A DNA stretch of 64,000 nucleotides from CAIWHR01 sp963830485. GTDB taxonomy: Bacteria > Pseudomonadota > Gammaproteobacteria > Burkholderiales > Casimicrobiaceae. Every line of letters starts with the position of its first letter. The first letter of the stretch is position 1. A program made the position numbers and the translations under genes. The notes beneath the pieces are model-generated. The model was given only the letters and a program-made list of their open reading frames with translations. It was not told where the DNA came from and ran no database searches. Location of the stretch: assembly GCA_963830485.1 (NCBI GenBank), contig CAWHNE010000001.1:62001-126000 (forward strand). Reading direction: 5' to 3'. Positions 33,169 to 42,249 of this stretch are shown one piece after another.

Positions 33169-34236
33169 ATGCACGCATTTCAGGTCGTCGTTCCAGCGTT
33201 GATCGCGTTCGCGGCGACGGTTTCGGCTGAGGCCGCACAGCGAACGTTCGTCGCGACAACCGGAAACGATGCAAACCCTTGCACGCTGGTGGCTCCATGC
33301 CGCTCCTTCGGTGCGGCGATGCCGTACACCGACCCGGAGGGAGAGATCATTGTGCTTGACTCGGGCGCCTACGGGCGCGTGACGATCACGCAGCCGGTCA
33401 CCATCGAGGCGCCGGCCGGTGTGTACGCGGGAATCTCGGTCTTCCCGTCGACGAATGGCATCGACGTCAACGCACCCGGGGCTACGGTTACGTTACGCGG
33501 GCTGTCGATCAACGGTCAGGGGGGAAACATCGGCATCAGCGTCACCGCCGTCGGTGCGCTGCGCATCGACCGCTGTCGAATCAGCCGCATGGGGGCGCAG
33601 GGCGTTCACATAACTTCCGGAAGCGTGGTGATCACGCACGCATACATCCAGGACAACGGCCACGACGGCGTCTGGGCGAACGGCGTCGTCGACGTGATGG
33701 TCCGGGACAGCGTGAGTGTCCGCAACATGAGCGGCGCGGCCTTCTTCAACGGTGCGCGAGCGGTGCTGCGCGACAGCGCATTCACGTCCAACGGCGTATT
33801 CGGCGTCTACGCGAGCGCCGGCCCCACGGCAACGCCCACCACCGTGCGCGCGGACGGCGTTGACGTCAGCTATAACGGCTCGACCGGTATTGTGATGTCC
33901 GGCATCGCGTCCAACTTCGGCACAATGACGATTACGCGCTCGACGGTCGTCGGCAACGTACTCAATGGTTTTTATGCGGAAGGCGGCGGCGGCCCGGTGA
34001 CGGCGACAGTCAGCGACAGCACCTTTTCGAATCAGGGAACCGGATACCCGGCCATCGCTGCGGGTGGGGCCGCGAAGATTGTCGTTTCGCGAAGCACCGT
34101 TGTCGACAACGGGTCGGTCGCGTTCTACCAGTTCGGTGGCGCGTTGTTCGAGAGCCTCGGCGACAATACGGTCCGCAACAACAACGGCGGAGCCGTGCAG
34201 ACGGTCGGCACGATCACCACGATCGGTGGAATCTAG
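33169..34236 (+). CDS. Secreted right-handed parallel beta-helix protein (paralog 1)
   Basis: A 355-residue exported protein. The signal peptide covers about residues 1-24 (VVVPALIAFAATVSAEA). The mature part begins AQRTFVATTGNDANPC and continues as repeated beta-helix coils (GISVTAVGALRIDRC, GVHITSGSVVITHA, GVWANGVVDVMVRDS). Such folds occur in polysaccharide lyases and adhesins, and no catalytic motif is evident. A second gene at 51932 encodes a clear paralog (shared CRSFGAA/CRDFAAA, VLDSG-YG, GVYAGISVF, INGQGGN). The ATG at 33169 follows cagggagaac; the longer frame is rejected. Confidence 0.85.
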   Translation: MHAFQVVVPALIAFAATVSAEAAQRTFVATTGNDANPCTLVAPCRSFGAAMPYTDPEGEIIVLDSGAYGRVTITQPVTIEAPAGVYAGISVFPSTNGIDVNAPGATVTLRGLSINGQGGNIGISVTAVGALRIDRCRISRMGAQGVHITSGSVVITHAYIQDNGHDGVWANGVVDVMVRDSVSVRNMSGAAFFNGARAVLRDSAFTSNGVFGVYASAGPTATPTTVRADGVDVSYNGSTGIVMSGIASNFGTMTITRSTVVGNVLNGFYAEGGGGPVTATVSDSTFSNQGTGYPAIAAGGAAKIVVSRSTVVDNGSVAFYQFGGALFESLGDNTVRNNNGGAVQTVGTITTIGGI

Positions 34237-34398
34237 CGGTAACGCTTCGTCCTTTTTCCTGGCTCACGATGAGCCGGTGCTCACCACCGTCGGCAAGGTG
34301 GGCCGGCTCGTCGCATTCGTCCTCACCCGCAGCCTTTGAAGGCATTGCGGACCCGGGACGCGCCGCTGTCGTGCGCGGCTAGCGTCGGCTGCGATTAA

Positions 34399-34503
34399 GG
34401 AGGGACCGCCTATTACTTCTGCTGTGACGGATGCTGGACGACGTTCCGGCAGGATCCCGCCAAGTACGCGGCGATTCATCGCGCTTCCGGCGCAACAACG
34501 TAA
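34399..34503 (+). pseudogene. Remnant of a YHS-domain protein
   Basis: An open frame after an in-frame TAA reads GGTAYYFCCDGCWTTFRQDP followed by AKYAAIHRASG and a stop. The YYFCCDGC/DPAKYA pattern is the second half of a metal-binding YHS domain, as found near copper or mercury enzymes. There is no start codon and the first half of the domain is gone, so this is a fragment. No parent gene is in the window. Confidence 0.7.
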
Positions 34504-34590
34504 TGAGGCCACCAGCAGAAAGGCCGCAGTTCTCTTCGTTGGATCGGGCGTGGAAGAGACGCGGCCTTCTGCGTGCGGTTGACGGCTCGG

Positions 34591-35297
34591 TCAGTGTGGC
34601 GTCACCGTGACGATCCAGGTGTTGTCGTAGATCACCCCGTAAGGAACGGGGCTTTCGACGATGTACGGCTCGTAAAGCTTGATCACATGCCTCCCCACTG
34701 ACAGCGGCGGGCTTACGATGCCGTAGCCTTGGAACGCTACGGCAGCAACCGAGCCGTAGGCGCTCGGCGTCGGGTAGACGACGATCGGATCGAACGCGGT
34801 GAGCGGGACATAATAGGCCGCCTTGTTGCCGTCGGAGACAATCGCTCTTCCATCAATGTAGAAGCTGGGGAAACCCCTTCGAGAAAGACGGAGTCAGGGA
34901 ACGCCGGGTCATCGGGTGTCGTCGGGTAGCCCTCGTATCGCTCCACAATCCAGGCGGCCAGGGGCAGCACAAAGGGAGTGCCGGGGCGAAGGTTTATCTC
35001 CAATTGGCCCACGCAAACGGCGGGGCTGCTCGGCGTCCAGTCACCGACACAGGTGCCGGCCGGGAGGGGCAGTAGCTTGACGTGTCCAACCATGCTCTGC
35101 GCTTCGTCTGCCCCGCTGTAGCCCCAGCGCCAGTAAATGCTCAGCCACTCCGTCAAGGTCTTTCCGTAGGCGTGCGAGTTTGGCGGGGCAATCCGCGAGG
35201 CGCCGCGGTCTGCCGCCGCTACGGGAGTCACCCAAAGAGCCATTGCCACGATGGCCAATACCAATGACATCGCTGTCACACCTGCCTTCGTTTTCAT
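34591..35297 (-). pseudogene. Frameshifted secreted hypothetical protein
   Basis: The ATG at 35297 has aaggagg upstream and begins a signal peptide (VTAMSLVLAIVAMALWVTP). The next part (YGKTLTEWLSIYWRWGYSG, then DPAFPDSVFLEG) reads on to about 34873. There the frame changes within a gggg-ttt-cccc run. In the other frame the protein continues FPSFYIDGRAIVSDGNKAAY, YVPLTAFDPIVVYPTPSAYG and ends WIVTVTPH at 34591. Joined, it would have about 235 residues. The shift is one base, a mutation or a base-calling error. The family is not recognised. Confidence 0.75.
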
Positions 35298-35912
35298 GAT
35301 TGTCCTCCTTGGACTTGAATTTCTCGTGTCGTTCTGCATCGCGAGTTGCGACACGCCATCCGCGCTCACGCGCAACGTTACCTGGAGGGTATGGGGATGC
35401 GGCGACATGAGCTTCGCCACAGGCGCGCCCTAAGGGCGGCGCGGAAGCAAAAGAAATACACTCCCGCGGATTGCGCACTACGCGCCGAGTCCGGCAACTT
35501 CTAGGCGCGCGTGTTTGAACGTATAGACCTGACGTCCAACAATAGCAAGTTATGCGAATGAGACTGATTAAGTAATGTCGCGCGTCATCGTTGCGGCGCA
35601 AGCAGAGTGTGATTCAACAGCGAGACGAGCTCGACCTCGGCGGGGCCTTGTTGTTTCCAGCATGAGCATGTGCGGAAAGTCCCCACATGTCCTTTCGATC
35701 TGAACCACGCTCCTCTCTTCGGCCGTGCGGTAGAGAGAGCGAAGCAGCGCTGTGCCGCCAACAACCGGAAGTTGACCCTCACGGCCGATCCGTGAATACT
35801 CCGGCACGCGCGATTGGATACCTCTCCGTTTCGGAGCTCGCGGTGCAGGGGTGATGTCACGCTTGTGGGCGGGAAGGTATCGCGCTACCCGAAGATGGCA
35901 AAGGAGATCAAT
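35298..35912. other. Long intergenic stretch before cysK
   Basis: A 79-residue minus-strand frame (35568-35807) lacks a ribosome site and a family, so it is not called. The stretch is locally less GC-rich around 35500-35580. It should hold the promoter of the cysteine synthase gene. Confidence 0.4.
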
Positions 35913-36995
35913 ATGCCTCCGAGTTCGCAGCTCAGAACCACAAAAGGACGTGGCCGCCTCTTTGACAGCATACTGGACACGGTCGGCGACACGCCATGCA
36001 TCCGTGTCAACAATATCGGACCGAAGGGCGTGCGGATCTATGTCAAGGCCGAGGCATTCAATCCGGCGGCTTCAGTCAAGGACCGGTTGGCTCTCAATAT
36101 CATCGAGGCAGCCGAGCGCAACGGCACCCTAAAGCCGGGACAGACCGTGGTGGAGGCCACGAGCGGAAATACGGGCATCGGTCTCGCCATGGTGTGCGCA
36201 CAAAAGGGATATCCGCTCGTCGTCACGATGGCGGACAGCTTCTCGATCGAGCGCCGCAGGCTGATGCGCATTCTCGGCGCCAAGGTCGTCCTCACGCCGC
36301 GTGCCCAGAAGGGCTTCGGGATGTACCAGAAGGCGGTCGAGCTCGCCAAGGCGAACGGCTGGTTTCTCGCGCGCCAGTTCGAGACCGAGGCGAATGCAGA
36401 AATCCACGAATCCACGACGGCGCGCGAGATCCTCGGCGATTTCAAGGGCGAGCGCCTCGATTATTTCGTGACCGGCTACGGCACCGGCGGCACGGTGACC
36501 GGAGTTGCGCGCGTCCTGCGCCGCGAGCGTCCCGAGACGAAGATCATCCTGAGCGAACCGGCGAACGCGCAGCTCGTCGGCAGCGGCAAGGCCCAGCCGC
36601 GCAGCGCCGATGGCGCGCCTGGCGCCAGCCACGCGGCGTTCGAGCCGCATCCGATCCAGGGCTGGACGCCGGACTTCATCCCGCTCGTGCTGCAGGAGGC
36701 GATCGACAAGTCCTACTACGACGAGTTGATCCCGATCGCGGGTGCGGAGGCGGTCAAGTGGGCCAAGGCGCTGGCGCAGAAGGAGGGCATCTTCTGCGGG
36801 ATTTCGAGCGGCGCCACGTTCGGCGTCGCGATGCGGATCGCCGAGAAGGCGCAGCCGGGCGCGGTGATTCTGGCGATGCTGCCCGACACAGGCGAGCGCT
36901 ACCTGACCACACCGCTCTTCGAGGGCATCGCGGAGGACATGGACGAGGAGGAGCGAGCCATTTCGCGGTCGACACCTGGATATCAGATGGCGTAG
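35913..36995 (+). CDS. cysK: Cysteine synthase (O-acetylserine sulfhydrylase) family PLP enzyme
   Basis: A 360-residue PLP enzyme that makes L-cysteine from O-acetylserine and sulfide. Lys56 in NPAASVKDRL binds PLP. TSGNTGIGLAM binds the substrate carboxylate, GTGGTVTGVAR the PLP phosphate, and GISSGATFG lies at the active-site end. The ATG at 35913 has aaggagatcaat in front. At 360 residues it is longer than typical CysK (about 310), with an insertion rich in Gly, Ala and Ser near residue 230 and a C-terminal tail. It stands alone. A cystathionine-synthase-like or O-phosphoserine-using relative is possible. Confidence 0.87.
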   Translation: MPPSSQLRTTKGRGRLFDSILDTVGDTPCIRVNNIGPKGVRIYVKAEAFNPAASVKDRLALNIIEAAERNGTLKPGQTVVEATSGNTGIGLAMVCAQKGYPLVVTMADSFSIERRRLMRILGAKVVLTPRAQKGFGMYQKAVELAKANGWFLARQFETEANAEIHESTTAREILGDFKGERLDYFVTGYGTGGTVTGVARVLRRERPETKIILSEPANAQLVGSGKAQPRSADGAPGASHAAFEPHPIQGWTPDFIPLVLQEAIDKSYYDELIPIAGAEAVKWAKALAQKEGIFCGISSGATFGVAMRIAEKAQPGAVILAMLPDTGERYLTTPLFEGIAEDMDEEERAISRSTPGYQMA

Positions 36996-37038
36996 GCGCT
37001 GCGCACGGGCTGGGCCACCGCGATCGGCCATGACTTCA

Positions 37039-37062
37039 ACGGCTCGCCTTCGGGCACGCCGT
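37039..37062 (+). terminator. Terminator-like hairpin after cysK
   Basis: acggctcgcc-ttcg-ggcacgccgt, with two mismatches in the stem, lies 43 bp after the cysK stop and just before the ligase start. No T-run follows. Confidence 0.45.
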
Positions 37063-37073
37063 AATGTTACGCC

Positions 37074-38669
37074 ATGCTTCTCGTTGATCTCGTCGACACC
37101 TCGCGCCGTGTCGGTGAGCAATCTTCGCGTCGCGCGAAGATCGAGCACATCGCCGAATTCTTGCGCCGCCTCGCGGCCGCCGAGGTGGAGATCGGCGTGT
37201 CCTTTCTTTCCGGCGCGCCCCGCCAGGGTCGAACCGGTGTCGGGTATGCGCTGATCCGGGACGCGCGACCCACGGCCAATGCCTCAACGCCTGCGCTCAC
37301 GTTGGCGGATGTCGATGTCGCGCTCGATCGGATTGCCGGCGCGGCCGGGCCGGGCTCGGCGAAAGAGCGGTTGTCTCTCCTGACCGACCTGTTTTCGCGT
37401 GCCACGGCCGAGGAGGAGAGCTTCCTCGCACGACTGCTCCAGGGGGAGTTACGGCAGGGTGCGCTCGAAGGCCTGATGATCGAGGCGGTGGCCGCGGCGG
37501 GTCGCCTCACAGCGGACGCCGTGCGTCGAGCCGCGATGGTCGGGGGCGGCATTGCGAAGGTTGCACCAACCGCGATTGGCGAAGGCGCTGCCGGCCTCCA
37601 GCGCTTCAAGATGGCGCTGTTCGATCCGGTTGCACCGATGCTCGCCCAGCCCGCCGACGACATCGAGGATGCGATGGCGCGGATCGGCATGGCGGCGCTC
37701 GAATGGAAGCTTGATGGCGCGCGCGTTCAGGTGCATCGGCAACGCGGCGACGTACGCATCTACTCCCGCACCGGCAACGACGTCACAGCGTCCGCCCCCG
37801 AGATCGTGTCAGCGGTGCTGGCCGCAGGGGCGCAAACGCTGATCCTCGACGGCGAGGCGATCGCGCTCAAGTCCGATGGCGCGCCGTACCCGTTCCAGGA
37901 GACGATGAGTCGCTTCGGGCGCGTACTCAACATCGACGCGATGCGGCAAGCGCGGCCGCTCTCGGTGTTCTTCTTCGATTGCCTGCGTCGCGATGACGAC
38001 GACCTGGTGCCGCGTCCCGCGTCCGCCCGCTTCGAAGCGCTGGCCGCGGTTCTTCCCGGCACGCTGCTGATGCCCCGACTGGTGACGAGCGACGTCGTCG
38101 CCGCGAGCGAGTTCTACGACGACGCGGTGGCGCGCGGACACGAAGGCGTCATGGTCAAGGCGCCGGACGCCGCCTACGAGCCGGGCGCCCGGAGCGCGTC
38201 GTGGCTCAAGGTGAAGCGCAGCCACACGCTCGATCTCGTCGTGCTGGCGGCGGAATGGGGCCATGGTCGTCGCCGAGGCTGGCTCTCGAATCTGCATCTG
38301 GGAGCGATCGACCCCTCGAGCGGGCAATTCGTGATGCTCGGGAAGACGTTCAAGGGCATGACCGACGCCATGCTGCGTTGGCAGACCGATGAGCTCTTGA
38401 AGCGCGAGGTCGCGCGCGACGATTGGATGGTGCGCGTGCGGCCGGAACTGGTCGTCGAGGTGACGTTCAACGACCTGCAGAAAAGTCCTCGTTATCCGGG
38501 CGGTCTCGCCCTTCGGTTCGCGCGGGTCAAGGGCTACCGGCCGGACAAGGACGTGTCGACCGCCGATACGATGGAAACCGTGCGGTCGATCTACGCACGG
38601 CAGCTGCAGTCTTCCGACGCCAGCGGTAGCATCGGCGAACCGCCAGCGTCCGAGACCGCCGCCGATTGA
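37074..38669 (+). CDS. ATP-dependent DNA ligase (type I, archaeal/LigB-like)
   Basis: A 531-residue ligase that seals DNA nicks using ATP. The adenylated residue is Lys212 in EWKLDGARVQVHR. DGEAIAL, VFFFDCLRRD, HEGVMVKAP and SWLKVKR are the later nucleotidyltransferase motifs. The N-terminal 200 residues fit the helical DNA-binding domain of LigB-type enzymes, and the C-terminal 130 the OB-fold. Bacteria also have an NAD-dependent ligase for replication, so this one is probably for repair. It starts at ATG 37074 with no strong ribosome site. Its stop abuts the stop of the small gene on the other strand. Confidence 0.92.
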   Translation: MLLVDLVDTSRRVGEQSSRRAKIEHIAEFLRRLAAAEVEIGVSFLSGAPRQGRTGVGYALIRDARPTANASTPALTLADVDVALDRIAGAAGPGSAKERLSLLTDLFSRATAEEESFLARLLQGELRQGALEGLMIEAVAAAGRLTADAVRRAAMVGGGIAKVAPTAIGEGAAGLQRFKMALFDPVAPMLAQPADDIEDAMARIGMAALEWKLDGARVQVHRQRGDVRIYSRTGNDVTASAPEIVSAVLAAGAQTLILDGEAIALKSDGAPYPFQETMSRFGRVLNIDAMRQARPLSVFFFDCLRRDDDDLVPRPASARFEALAAVLPGTLLMPRLVTSDVVAASEFYDDAVARGHEGVMVKAPDAAYEPGARSASWLKVKRSHTLDLVVLAAEWGHGRRRGWLSNLHLGAIDPSSGQFVMLGKTFKGMTDAMLRWQTDELLKREVARDDWMVRVRPELVVEVTFNDLQKSPRYPGGLALRFARVKGYRPDKDVSTADTMETVRSIYARQLQSSDASGSIGEPPASETAAD

Positions 38670-38858
38670 TCAGCGGCCGCAGGTCCAGGGCGGAGGATCG
38701 CTCGCCGGAAACGAATCCTCGACCGCGATGTCGACGACGTCACGCGCGTGCCAGCGGCGCCGGCGGCGCGCGTGACCAAGCCACAGGCTCCCCACGATCG
38801 TCGCAGCCGCGACCAGAGCGATCACCGACAGGCGATACATGGCTGGGATGCGCGGCAC
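38670..38858 (-). CDS. Small membrane protein with SFPASDPP motif
   Basis: A 62-residue protein with one membrane segment (about residues 10-27, SVIALVAAATIVGSLWL), a basic stretch HARRRRRW, and a C-terminal EDSFPASDPPPWT motif. The SFPASDPP motif recurs in small stress-related proteins of many proteobacteria, with unknown function. A second in-frame ATG at 38840 is equally good. It is the last of a row of five minus-strand small genes. Confidence 0.65.
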   Translation of the reverse strand: MPRIPAMYRLSVIALVAAATIVGSLWLGHARRRRRWHARDVVDIAVEDSFPASDPPPWTCGR

Positions 38859-38897
38859 GGTGGTGTTTCTTAGCGGCGAACGCTACCGGGCCGTCCG

Positions 38898-39110
38898 CTA
38901 TTGTTGCGCAGGCGGCAGCTTCTGCGCCGACGCATTCAGCGCGACGGCCAGCGCTGCGTCGCCGTTCACGAGCGACGCCCAGGTGAGCTCGACGCCGTTG
39001 CGCTTGCCTTTCGGCACGACCTTGAGCCCGAGCGGCGAAAGGATGACCGTATACGGCTTGCCTTCCGCCAGGATCTCGCGTCGCAGAATGTTGTCGAGGC
39101 GCGTCGTCAT
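38898..39110 (-). CDS. Small conserved-looking hypothetical protein
   Basis: A 70-residue protein with a good cggaggg site before the ATG. The composition suggests a small beta-rich fold (YTVILSPLGLKVVPKGKRNG, VELTWASLV). There is no signal or membrane segment. It sits in the row of small minus-strand genes between the ligase and 39.86 kb. I do not recognise the family. Confidence 0.65.
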   Translation of the reverse strand: MTTRLDNILRREILAEGKPYTVILSPLGLKVVPKGKRNGVELTWASLVNGDAALAVALNASAQKLPPAQQ

Positions 39111-39134
39111 GCGGCCCTCCGTGCGACGTTGCCG

Positions 39135-39326
39135 CTAGGACCGCGCCGACACGCCACGCAACTGGCGCTCGACCGCAATCGCCATCGGACCGGCGATTTC
39201 GACGGCTTGCTGCAGTGCTTCGCGTGTCACCTGGAACTTCTCGCTCCAGTAGCGAACCTCGTGTTCCTGGCTCAGATCGATGCGCGTTCGATCGGGACGA
39301 TCGCGGGCGTACGCGTTGTGGGGCAT
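39135..39326 (-). CDS. DUF3606 protein
   Basis: A 63-residue protein with the DUF3606 pattern RPDRTRIDLSQEHEVRYWSE, then KFQVTREALQQAVEIAGPMA and VERQL. The ATG at 39326 has cggagatcac upstream; the longer frame is not used. DUF3606 proteins are very small and widespread in soil proteobacteria, often near general stress genes. Their function is unknown. The central helix-turn-like part may bind nucleic acid, but this is speculation. Confidence 0.82.
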   Translation of the reverse strand: MPHNAYARDRPDRTRIDLSQEHEVRYWSEKFQVTREALQQAVEIAGPMAIAVERQLRGVSARS

Positions 39327-39446
39327 AGTGATCTCCGTCGTGCCAAGTTTCGCACCGTACGACGGAAGCCCCGTCACACGCTGTCGGGCTTCGCCCAAGC
39401 GTCGCGTAGGACGACGCCGACACTGGAGGCGAACAGCATGTCGCGG

Positions 39447-39653
39447 TTACGCCTTTCGGGTCGAGCGTTTCCTCGCCCTCGGCTTGGCGGGCACCTTGGC
39501 CCCGGCCTTCCGCGCTTCCGACAGTCCGATCGCGATCGCCTGCTTCCGGCTCGTGACCTTGCGGCCCGACTTGCCGCTCTTCAGCGTGCCGCGCTTTCGC
39601 TCCTCCATCGCCCGCTTCACTTTCGCTTGGGCTTTCTTGCCGTATTTCGCCAT
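39447..39653 (-). CDS. Small basic protein, DUF6496-like
   Basis: A 68-residue, very basic protein: MAKYGKKAQAKVKRAMEERK, then RGTLKSGKSGRKVTSRKQAI and a tail of Lys/Arg/Ala. The GTLKSGKSGRKVTSRKQAIAIGLSEAR segment, split here as two parts, is typical of DUF6496 proteins. High charge suggests DNA or RNA binding. The ATG at 39653 has ggagcgagcg upstream. It belongs to the row of small minus-strand genes. Confidence 0.82.
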   Translation of the reverse strand: MAKYGKKAQAKVKRAMEERKRGTLKSGKSGRKVTSRKQAIAIGLSEARKAGAKVPAKPRARKRSTRKA

Positions 39654-39712
39654 CGCTCGCTCCTCGAATTTTCGGTGACCCGCGGCCGGAGGAGACGGCT
39701 CGACGGGCTCGA

Positions 39713-39856
39713 TCAGGTGCAGCCTCGAAGCAGATAGACCAGGACCAGGATCGGAATCGGAACCCCGAGTAGCCAAGCCAGCACGTAGCCCCAGCGTCCC
39801 TGTTGGTAGCGCCTAGGCGCAACACGCCGGTGCAGTCTCGCCAAAGTCTCCTTCAT
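39713..39856 (-). CDS. 47-residue single-span membrane protein
   Basis: A short gene with an aggagcggcg site before the ATG. The protein has a basic N-terminus (RLHRRVAPRRYQQGRWG) and one membrane segment (YVLAWLLGVPIPILVLVYLL) ending RGCT. The GVPIPILVLVYLLRG form recurs in tiny inner-membrane proteins of proteobacteria and has no known role. It is the first gene of the minus-strand small-gene row. Confidence 0.7.
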   Translation of the reverse strand: MKETLARLHRRVAPRRYQQGRWGYVLAWLLGVPIPILVLVYLLRGCT

Positions 39857-40289
39857 CGCCGCTCCTCTACTGAGTGTGGCGGGAGTATTCCGTCGAGCCG
39901 CGAAGCAAGACTGTCAGGCGCGTCGCCGATCGCGCGTAGGGCGGATGAGGATTTGGCGTCCTCGCTCAGGGGGTGTGACAGCGCGTTTGACGGTGCCGCG
40001 GCGGAAGCGATAGGGCCTTATCGATCGCCGTGGCACATTCAATGCTTGTGGTTGCTTTCCCGGGCAGCGATGGATGCCCGGGTCCGTGCCACCATAGCGG
40101 AGGTGGGCCATGTACTGGATGCTGCTGCCACCAAGCGCCAACGCAGGACGCCACATCGAAGCCCATTCACTGCCGCCGAGCGGCAGCTGGGCCGAACGAT
40201 TGCAGGTCGTCTGGCGCGCGGTGCTGCACCTTTTTGCCCCGAACCGCTGCTAGCTGGCCAGGGCCTGCCCGAACCCGCGCTCTCGCGCG
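39857..40289. other. Intergenic stretch between the small-gene row and the MFS gene
   Basis: No supported gene. It has a perfect 8-bp inverted repeat cccgggca/tgcccggg at 40059-40082, which could end the MFS operon transcript from the right. It also holds the promoter of the small-gene row. Confidence 0.4.
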
Positions 40290-41957
40290 TCAGGTCTCGC
40301 GATCGCCGAGCCAGTGCGAGGACTTCGTCACCTCACCCTCCGCCAGATATTGCTTGGCGCGCGCCTGAATCTCCCGATCGGCGACGCTTACGCGTTCGTG
40401 CTGGCGCAGGTGTTCCGTCCATGATTCGTCCATGAACGTTTCGACGAAGCGCGTGGGATCCTCGGAATCGTGAAAGAGTTGCCAGAAGTAGGCGCCGTTG
40501 CGGCGGCGCATTTCGCGCACGCCCTGCATCGCCTCGACGAATTCGGCACGCTTGTCGGGACGGATGCGGTAGCTGATCGTCACCATGACGGGCACATCGG
40601 GTTCCGGCGGTTCGGCCAGCACTGGTAACGGCCAATCCATCGAAGGGGTGAAGTCGAGCACCTGGTGATGTCCGAGCTTGTAGCGCCAGGTCGCCGCGAT
40701 CGCAACGGCGATCCCCACTGCGGCCGTCGTCAGCGTGTCAGGAATCCCGATGTGCGTTGCGACCTGTCCCCACAGGATGCTGCCGAGCGCCATCCCACCC
40801 ATGTAGATGACGACGAAGGCGGCAAGTCCTCGCGCGCGCACCCACGGGGGCAGGGTCAGCTGCGCGGAGACTTGGAGGGCGGAGAGAATCGAGATCCAGG
40901 CGGCGCCGGTCGCGAGCATGGCCACCGCCAACAGGCCGACGCTATGCACGTGGGCGAGTGCGAGGGCGGCCAGGCCGTAGAGCGCGCTCGCGCCGGCGAC
41001 GAGTGCATCGCGCGAAATCTTCGCTCGCACGCGCGGCAGTAACATCGCCCCGGCGACTGCGCCGATGCCGATGCAGGTGAGCAACAGACCGTAGGTCTCG
41101 GGCCCGCGGCCAAGCTCGCGCCGCACGATGAGCGGGAACAAGGACCAGGTTGCGCTCGCAAAGATGAAGAACGCGCCGCCGCGGATGAGCACCACTTGCA
41201 ACGCACGCGTGTGCATCACGAAGCGCATCCCCACGCGAATGGCGGTCAAGAACCGCTCGGCGGGTAGCGAGCTCTTTCGATGCTCGTGCTGCCAACCCAC
41301 GAGCACTGCCAGGATGCCGATGTACGACAACGCGTTCAGGACGAAGACCAGCCAGGGACCCACGGCTGCCACCAGCACCCCGGCAATGGCCGGACCGATG
41401 GCCCGCGACACATTGATCGCAATGCTGTTCAAAGCGACCGCCGATGACAGCTCGTTGGCCGGAACAAGGTCCGGCACGATCGCGGCCCAGGCCGGCATCA
41501 ACATGGCGCCGCCGACGCCGAGCGCGAAGATGAAGCCGAGCAGCATCCATGCGGTGGTCAGGTCCAGCAATGTCAGGATGCCAAGCGTGCCGGCGACGAG
41601 CAACAAATAGACTTGGGTGCCGATCAGCAGGCGACGCCGATCGACGATGTCGGCGATCGCGCCCGCAGGCAGCGCTAGCAGCATCAGCGGAAGGCTGTCT
41701 GCCGCTTCCACCAGCGCCACCATCGACGGCGACGACGAAAGCGAGGTCATCAGCCAGCCGGCCCCGACGTCCTGCATCCAGGTGCCGACGTTCGAGACGA
41801 TCGTCGCGATCCACAGATTGCGGAAGAGCCGGCGCCGCAGCGGGCTCCACGGGGAAGGCTCCGCGTGATCCGATGGGTCGGCGGGGCTACTGGATGACGG
41901 CGGCTGCGGCGGAGCGCTGGCGGGTCCTTCGGCGGCGTCAGCGGACCGTTTGCTCAT
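40290..41957 (-). CDS. MFS exporter fused to a C-terminal ABM-like domain
   Basis: A 555-residue inner-membrane protein. Residues 1-45 are a disordered Ser/Pro/Ala-rich start. About residues 50-430 form 12 membrane helices of the enterobactin-exporter-like MFS branch (MFS_3), with LPAGAIADIVDRRRLLI as the loop 2-3 motif. The C-terminal 115 residues form a dimeric-barrel monooxygenase-like domain (VMVTISYRIRPDKRAEFVEA, then FVETFMDESWTEHLRQHERV). The start overlaps the stop of the UBP zinc-finger gene (ATGA), so translation is coupled. The family is known as a fusion, but its cargo is not. Confidence 0.87.
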   Translation of the reverse strand: MSKRSADAAEGPASAPPQPPSSSSPADPSDHAEPSPWSPLRRRLFRNLWIATIVSNVGTWMQDVGAGWLMTSLSSSPSMVALVEAADSLPLMLLALPAGAIADIVDRRRLLIGTQVYLLLVAGTLGILTLLDLTTAWMLLGFIFALGVGGAMLMPAWAAIVPDLVPANELSSAVALNSIAINVSRAIGPAIAGVLVAAVGPWLVFVLNALSYIGILAVLVGWQHEHRKSSLPAERFLTAIRVGMRFVMHTRALQVVLIRGGAFFIFASATWSLFPLIVRRELGRGPETYGLLLTCIGIGAVAGAMLLPRVRAKISRDALVAGASALYGLAALALAHVHSVGLLAVAMLATGAAWISILSALQVSAQLTLPPWVRARGLAAFVVIYMGGMALGSILWGQVATHIGIPDTLTTAAVGIAVAIAATWRYKLGHHQVLDFTPSMDWPLPVLAEPPEPDVPVMVTISYRIRPDKRAEFVEAMQGVREMRRRNGAYFWQLFHDSEDPTRFVETFMDESWTEHLRQHERVSVADREIQARAKQYLAEGEVTKSSHWLGDRET

Positions 41958-42220
41958 CCGAGCTCCATCACGAGCTCGTCGACATAGCACCAGCTCCAGT
42001 CCTCTCCGGGTTCGATCGACGTCACGATCGGATGCTGGGTCGAGCGATAGTGTTTCGTCGCATGCTTGTTCTTGGAATCGTCGCAGCAACCGACGTGGCC
42101 GCAGGTCCGGCACAGTCGAAGATGCACCCACGTGTCGCCGAGGGCGAGACATTCCTCGCAGCCGGCGGTGTTGGGACTGTCGGTGCGGACGAAAGTCAGA
42201 TGGCTGCAGCGCGAAGACAT
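41954..42220 (-). CDS. UBP-type zinc-finger protein
   Basis: An 88-residue protein made of one ubiquitin-binding-protein-type zinc finger: CSHL, GCEECLALGDTWVHLRLC, CRTCGHVGCCDDSKNKHATK and HPIVTS, with the Cys and His ligands in place. In bacteria these stand-alone domains are common near thioredoxin-reductase-like genes. Their ligand is unknown, as most bacteria lack ubiquitin. The ATG at 42220 follows caggaggggtc. It sits between the flavoprotein and MFS genes with a 29-bp gap and a 4-bp overlap, so one operon is clear. Confidence 0.9.
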   Translation of the reverse strand: MSSRCSHLTFVRTDSPNTAGCEECLALGDTWVHLRLCRTCGHVGCCDDSKNKHATKHYRSTQHPIVTSIEPGEDWSWCYVDELVMELG

Positions 42221-42249
42221 GACCCCTCCTGCCTGGACTTGGTTACCTC

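Noticed and set aside
35568..35807. Possible 79-residue minus-strand gene
   Set aside because: No ribosome site, an unusual composition, and a competing frame over the same DNA.
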